A stretch of 64,000 nt of DNA from Akkermansia muciniphila. GTDB taxonomy: Bacteria; Verrucomicrobiota; Kiritimatiellia; RFP12; JAAYNR01. The first letter of the stretch is position 1. Each line of letters starts with the position of its first letter. The notes under the pieces are model-generated. The model saw only the letters and a program-made list of their open reading frames with translations. It was not told where the DNA came from and made no database searches. This document shows positions 60,879 to 64,000 of the stretch, piece after piece. The position numbers were made by a program, and so were the translations under genes. The DNA lies in contig CAMBQN010000011.1 in assembly GCA_945870025.1 (NCBI GenBank), positions 26,109 to 90,108 of the forward strand, written 5' to 3'.

Positions 60879-62320
60879 TATTTTCCTCCGCGTAAATCCA
60901 CGCACACCATGCGGGTGGAATCGCGCAACACCAGCAGTCCGCCAGCCAGCGCCATGGGGCCCCAGGCGTCGTGACCGTCCAGAATATGTTTCTGTCCCAG
61001 CTCGCGGTAGCCCTCGGCGGTTGCGCGCAGCATCGTGAGCATCCCGTCGGCGGCGAGCACATAGAGCTTGCCGTCGGAGGCCAGGTAGGGGCCGAGGCCG
61101 AACCGGCGATCGCGTCCGCTCGTCCAGACGAACGTGCGCACGTCGTCGGGGCTGACGCAGACCAACTGGTTGCGGAGCGGTCCCGCGTCGTTGGGGAGAA
61201 CCCCGAACAGGTGTCCGTCAATCCGCACCGGGGTCTGCTGCTCCGAGGCGAACCCCTCGTTGGCCTTGAACGTCTGCAGCGTGGCGACGCGGAACGTGTC
61301 GCCCTCGCGCGTCACCTGCAGCATCATGCCGCCGCCGCCGTAGCCGGCCGTGACGAAGATCCGGCCGTCCTCGAAGATGACGGGAGACGGCGCGATCACC
61401 GACCGATCCCAGTCCCGCGTAAACCACAGCAGCGTGCCCTCGCGACCCGCTTCGGCGCTGACCCCGACCATCCCGCCGAGCGCGGCATAGACATACATCG
61501 GCACGCCGCCGATGACCGCTGGCATGATCGAAGCGTGCGACATCTTCAGCCCCTGCGGGTTGGGGGTTTTCCATCGGATCTGCCCTGTCGCGCAATCCAC
61601 GCCCATCATCAGCGTCTCGGGTCCGGCCGGCGCGAGGATGGCGATGTCGCCGACAATCAGCGGACACTGGCCGGCATACCACATGGGGACTGTGGCACCG
61701 AACGTCGCGACCAGATCGATTCCCCAGCGCAGATCGCCGGTGACGGCATCCACGCACATCACCTGGCAGCGGGGGCCGAGCGTCACCACATGGCGGTCGG
61801 TCACGGCCGGGACGGTGCGGGAGAAGCCGTGGTTGCGCGGAACATCCACCGGATAGCCCCGCTGCCAGAGCTCGCGTCCGTCGGCCAGAGAGAGGCAGCG
61901 GAGGAGATCGCGGCGCGCGGTCTCGTCATAATCCAGGACATAGACGCGGCCGCGATGGATCGCCGCACCGGCGTGGCCCTCCCCCAGCTTCACCTGCCAC
62001 AGGATCGGCGGCTGCCCGGCCTCCCAGCGGTCGGCCAGCGCCACCGGATCGGCGCACCGGTTGTCCGCGCGGGCGCCGCGGAAGCCCGGCCACGAACCGG
62101 GAAGATCGGCGGCGACGCCGTCGCCGGCCCGGAACTGATCGCCAATGTGCACGGCGGCCCCCGGCGCCGCCGGACCGGCGTGAGCGGGTTCGCCATCCAT
62201 GCCGGGAACCTGCACGACCAGATCGGCCGCCGGATCATACGCAAGCCAGCCCGCCAGCACGGCCGCGCCGAGCAGCGCGGCCGTGCCGGGAATCAGCCAG
62301 GCAAGGACGGTTTGGTTCAT
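60878..62320 (-). CDS. Membrane-anchored PQQ-like beta-propeller protein, first gene of the operon
   Basis: 480 residues from ATG 62320. One N-terminal helix (LAWLIPGTAALLGAAVLAGW) anchors a large extracytoplasmic propeller. It has LPGSWPGFRGARADNRCADP, the same kind of opening as the second propeller in this operon, and blades such as SLADGRELWQRGY, DAVTGDLRWGIDL and DCATGQIRWKTPN, that is, the AxDxxTGxxxW consensus. A glycine-rich GYGGGGMMLQV segment is present. Homology to the later propeller suggests duplication. The divergent region upstream (62321-62531) contains a 12-bp palindrome and a promoter for the opposite gene. Confidence 0.82.
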   Translation of the reverse strand: MNQTVLAWLIPGTAALLGAAVLAGWLAYDPAADLVVQVPGMDGEPAHAGPAAPGAAVHIGDQFRAGDGVAADLPGSWPGFRGARADNRCADPVALADRWEAGQPPILWQVKLGEGHAGAAIHRGRVYVLDYDETARRDLLRCLSLADGRELWQRGYPVDVPRNHGFSRTVPAVTDRHVVTLGPRCQVMCVDAVTGDLRWGIDLVATFGATVPMWYAGQCPLIVGDIAILAPAGPETLMMGVDCATGQIRWKTPNPQGLKMSHASIMPAVIGGVPMYVYAALGGMVGVSAEAGREGTLLWFTRDWDRSVIAPSPVIFEDGRIFVTAGYGGGGMMLQVTREGDTFRVATLQTFKANEGFASEQQTPVRIDGHLFGVLPNDAGPLRNQLVCVSPDDVRTFVWTSGRDRRFGLGPYLASDGKLYVLAADGMLTMLRATAEGYRELGQKHILDGHDAWGPMALAGGLLVLRDSTRMVCVDLRGGK

Positions 62321-62399
62321 GGCAAAGGGTCGCACATTCAGTACAGGCACAACGCAAAGACGCCGATGATGATAGCGTAAAACCTTATAGAACTCCAGC

Positions 62400-62429
62400 T
62401 TGTTTGCAAACAGCACGCGATGCTATACT
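62400..62429 (+). promoter_or_regulatory. Promoter of the terpene-cyclase-fold lipoprotein gene
   Basis: TTGTTT (62400-62405), 18-bp spacer, TATACT (62424-62429), in the divergent region. The ATG of the lipoprotein gene follows 102 bp later, leaving a long leader. The 12-bp palindrome at 62401-62412 overlaps the -35. Confidence 0.45.
62401..62412. promoter_or_regulatory. Possible operator TGTTTGCAAACA
   Basis: Perfect 12-bp palindrome between the divergent electron-transfer operon and lipoprotein gene, overlapping the predicted -35 of the latter. A regulator could bind here and act on both; no regulator gene is adjacent. Confidence 0.35.
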
Positions 62430-62531
62430 TTGCCGCACGAGGGATAAAACGCTATTCGTTGCCCCGGTTCATTGTTGAGACATGGCGGATGGCCCGACTT
62501 ATCGGGACGCACTAACAAACGTACAAATATC

Positions 62532-63668
62532 ATGAAACTGAATTATCTTCTGCTGGCGATTGCTGCATTACATTTTTGTGGATGTCTTTCCTCGAAGATC
62601 ATCGGCCAACAACGTAGGGACAATCCCCCTCCGGCTGAGTTTGATTCAGTCCCCATGGTCAAGAGTAATGTAACCATGCCAGGTCCAACCCAGGACAGAC
62701 TCTCCACGGAAGAAGAGGTGGCGTATAAGGACGACTACTCAGGACATCCAATCATTCGCACGCTCAGGTGGCTCAAGAAGGAGCAAAATTTGGAGGGGTC
62801 ATGGAGTTCGCCTAAAGACCCGCATGCCGTCGCCACCGGTCTGGCTCTATTGTGTTTTCTTTCACACGGCGACACTCCAGCTTCGGATGAATTCGGAAAG
62901 ACAGTCGAAAAGGCTCTCAGGTTCTTAATCGCCATTCAGGACAAAAACGGCAGGTTTGCTGGGACGACCACGAATCCGGCGATTGAACATGGCATTATAG
63001 CATTAGCACTCTGTGAAACCTATGGGATGACGCAAAACCCAATTATCAAGGATGCCGCCATAAAGGCTCTTAGCGTCATTATAGAATCGCAACTTCCCTC
63101 TGGGCTTTGGAGTTCCACATACGACAAGAATGGGGTTCCAGACATTGAGGCGTCTGTTTGGCAGATCAGAGCCACTAAAGAAGCAAAGACTGCCGGATTA
63201 TGGCGGGATGATAAACGCCTTGAAATGGCATACGCGAATGCGGAAACCCCGATAAAAGCATATTTTGCGGATGGGACGTATACGAACAGCCTCGCTCCCG
63301 TTATTGCCATATTGCAAAGGAACGGAAATGATACCGCGTACAGGACTGCAACAGAGACGCTCAATATTCGGGATATGAACTGGGCAAAACCGCCATATAG
63401 CAATCCAATCTACCAGTGGTACTTCATTACAATGGCAACCTACTGGCATGGTGGCACGTTGAGTGATTCGTGGAAGATTATTGTTCATGCAACGCTCTCA
63501 AGAAGACAGATCGTTGTCGAGAATGGCAGTGAGGACGAAAAAGGAAGGGCCGTCGACATCGGGTACTGGGTTTCCCCTTCGAAAGAGGAACGGTACGGCA
63601 AGCTATATACAACTTCGCTTTGCTGCCTTATGCTTATGATACACTACAGATACCCCGCCAGCCAGTAG
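62532..63668 (+). CDS. Lipoprotein with squalene/terpene-cyclase-like alpha-toroid domain
   Basis: 378 residues from ATG 62532. The signal peptide MKLNYLLLAIAALHFCGC ends in a lipobox cysteine. From about 70 on, helical repeats like TLRWLKKEQNLEGSWSSPKD, ATGLALLCFLSHGDT, ALRFLIAIQDKNGRFAGTT and IIESQLPSGLWSSTYDKNG match the QW/prenyltransferase-type alpha-toroid seen in many PVC-group secreted proteins. The catalytic DXDD of cyclases is absent, so this is a structural or binding domain. It is markedly A+T-richer than the operon on the other side, which may mean acquisition. Divergent from the first propeller gene. Confidence 0.75.
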   Translation: MKLNYLLLAIAALHFCGCLSSKIIGQQRRDNPPPAEFDSVPMVKSNVTMPGPTQDRLSTEEEVAYKDDYSGHPIIRTLRWLKKEQNLEGSWSSPKDPHAVATGLALLCFLSHGDTPASDEFGKTVEKALRFLIAIQDKNGRFAGTTTNPAIEHGIIALALCETYGMTQNPIIKDAAIKALSVIIESQLPSGLWSSTYDKNGVPDIEASVWQIRATKEAKTAGLWRDDKRLEMAYANAETPIKAYFADGTYTNSLAPVIAILQRNGNDTAYRTATETLNIRDMNWAKPPYSNPIYQWYFITMATYWHGGTLSDSWKIIVHATLSRRQIVVENGSEDEKGRAVDIGYWVSPSKEERYGKLYTTSLCCLMLMIHYRYPASQ

Positions 63669-63699
63669 CCAGTGCAACACTGGCTACTGGCTGGCGGGG
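63653..63699. terminator. Perfect 22-bp hairpin across the lipoprotein stop codon
   Basis: Arms 63653-63674 and 63678-63699 (core GCCAGCCAGTAGCCAGTG) are perfectly complementary with a 3-base loop CAA. The stop TAG (63666-63668) lies in the left arm. A short CTTTCTT follows at 63704-63710. It probably ends the lipoprotein transcript, or is a palindromic element that set the gene's last codons. Confidence 0.7.
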
Positions 63700-63898
63700 C
63701 GCGCTTTCTTCATGTACAGGACAGGGGTAGTTTGACACGGGCCGGGCGGTTTCGCAAGGCCAAAGGGGTCGCGCAACCGGGTGAGAGGTCGATAGGGACG
63801 GGCCTACCGATTGTCTATCTTGATGAAAAGCGGGGTGAGCGTATTTCTAAAATTCTACTTGATATTTGCGCCGGAGGATAAGAGGCCCGCTGAGGGTC

Positions 63899-64000
63899 TT
63901 AGTGCTCGATGATCGGCGCCAAGGCTTCCGACGTCCCGATGAAGAAGACGACCCGCCCTTCGTTAGCGTGATTCTTGCCTGCGCCCACCAGGTGTACACA
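63899..64000 (-). CDS. C-terminal end of an unidentified protein (truncated by window edge)
   Basis: The minus-strand frame is open from base 64000 to a TAA at 63901-63899 and gives 33 residues ending VVFFIGTSEALAPIIEH, preceded by LVGAGKNHANEG. The coherent composition and clean stop suggest a real gene entering from the right. The family cannot be told from this piece. Confidence 0.5.
   Translation of the reverse strand, partial: CVHLVGAGKNHANEGRVVFFIGTSEALAPIIEH

Noticed and set aside
63672..63881. 69-codon plus-strand frame after the lipoprotein gene
   Set aside because: It begins inside the hairpin at 63653-63699 and shows no family pattern or ribosome site.

Overview
This window looks like a chromosomal segment of a GC-rich (about 64% G+C), didermic, probably anaerobic bacterium of the PVC group. 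Kiritimatiellota/Lentisphaerae-like bacteria are the best guess. The guess rests on glycoside hydrolases of families GH95 and GH78, formylglycine-enzyme-fold proteins, PQQ-like propellers, a giant CoA-dehydratase activase, sigma-54, lipoproteins and a LolD-type ATPase. It is an inference; no rRNA is present.

Layout. 1-3.3 kb: end of a LolD-like ATPase gene, a short uvrC, an antitoxin gene with a broken toxin, and small orphan genes. 3.4-7.4 kb (minus): a queuosine-precursor operon queF-queC-queD-queE with an Eco29kI-like restriction-modification pair inserted between queF and queC. 7.5-10.7 kb: a secreted protein and two formylglycine-enzyme-fold proteins that lack the catalytic cysteines. 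10.8-13.5 kb: a polyprenyl-phosphate glycosyltransferase/UbiA pair and a SpoU methyltransferase. 13.6-15.8 kb: a vsr gene facing two putative restriction-associated genes, with no methyltransferase beside them. 15.9-19.3 kb: metY, tRNA-Gln(CTG), rpoN and a repeat-rich lipoprotein gene. 19.7-24.0 kb: the CoA-dehydratase activase. 24.4-28.6 kb: a TPR membrane protein, an ABC ATPase with a binding protein but no permease, and tmRNA. 28.7-31.0 kb: GH95. 31.4-36.9 kb: a ThyX-like gene, a phosphoesterase, prepilin peptidase, a zinc-ribbon protein followed by RNase P RNA, and a secreted protein. 37.1-44.5 kb: larE-hydE, an oligopeptide-type binding protein, plsY-gpsA and adenine deaminase. 44.9-49.2 kb: GH78 followed by a UroD-fold protein. 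49.8-50.5 kb: two small genes.

The most unusual part is 50.5-62.3 kb (minus). It is a nine-gene, mostly start/stop-overlapping operon encoding two membrane-anchored PQQ-like propellers, an NHL-like propeller, two Tat-type proteins (one a polyferredoxin), a NapH/NosR-like membrane polyferredoxin, a NuoE-NuoF-ferredoxin fusion, a NuoG(N)-GltD-ferredoxin fusion and a glycosyltransferase. Together these could link cytoplasmic NAD(P)H to a periplasmic reaction. I do not recognise it as a named system.

The window also carries several families of palindromic, MITE-like elements. One appears inserted inside another (44534-44889), one supplies the last codons of the LolD-like gene (373-513), and one with perfect 39-bp arms lies inside the electron-transfer operon (58895-59020). 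Adjacent genes of a transcription unit often overlap by ATGA, which helped fix many starts.
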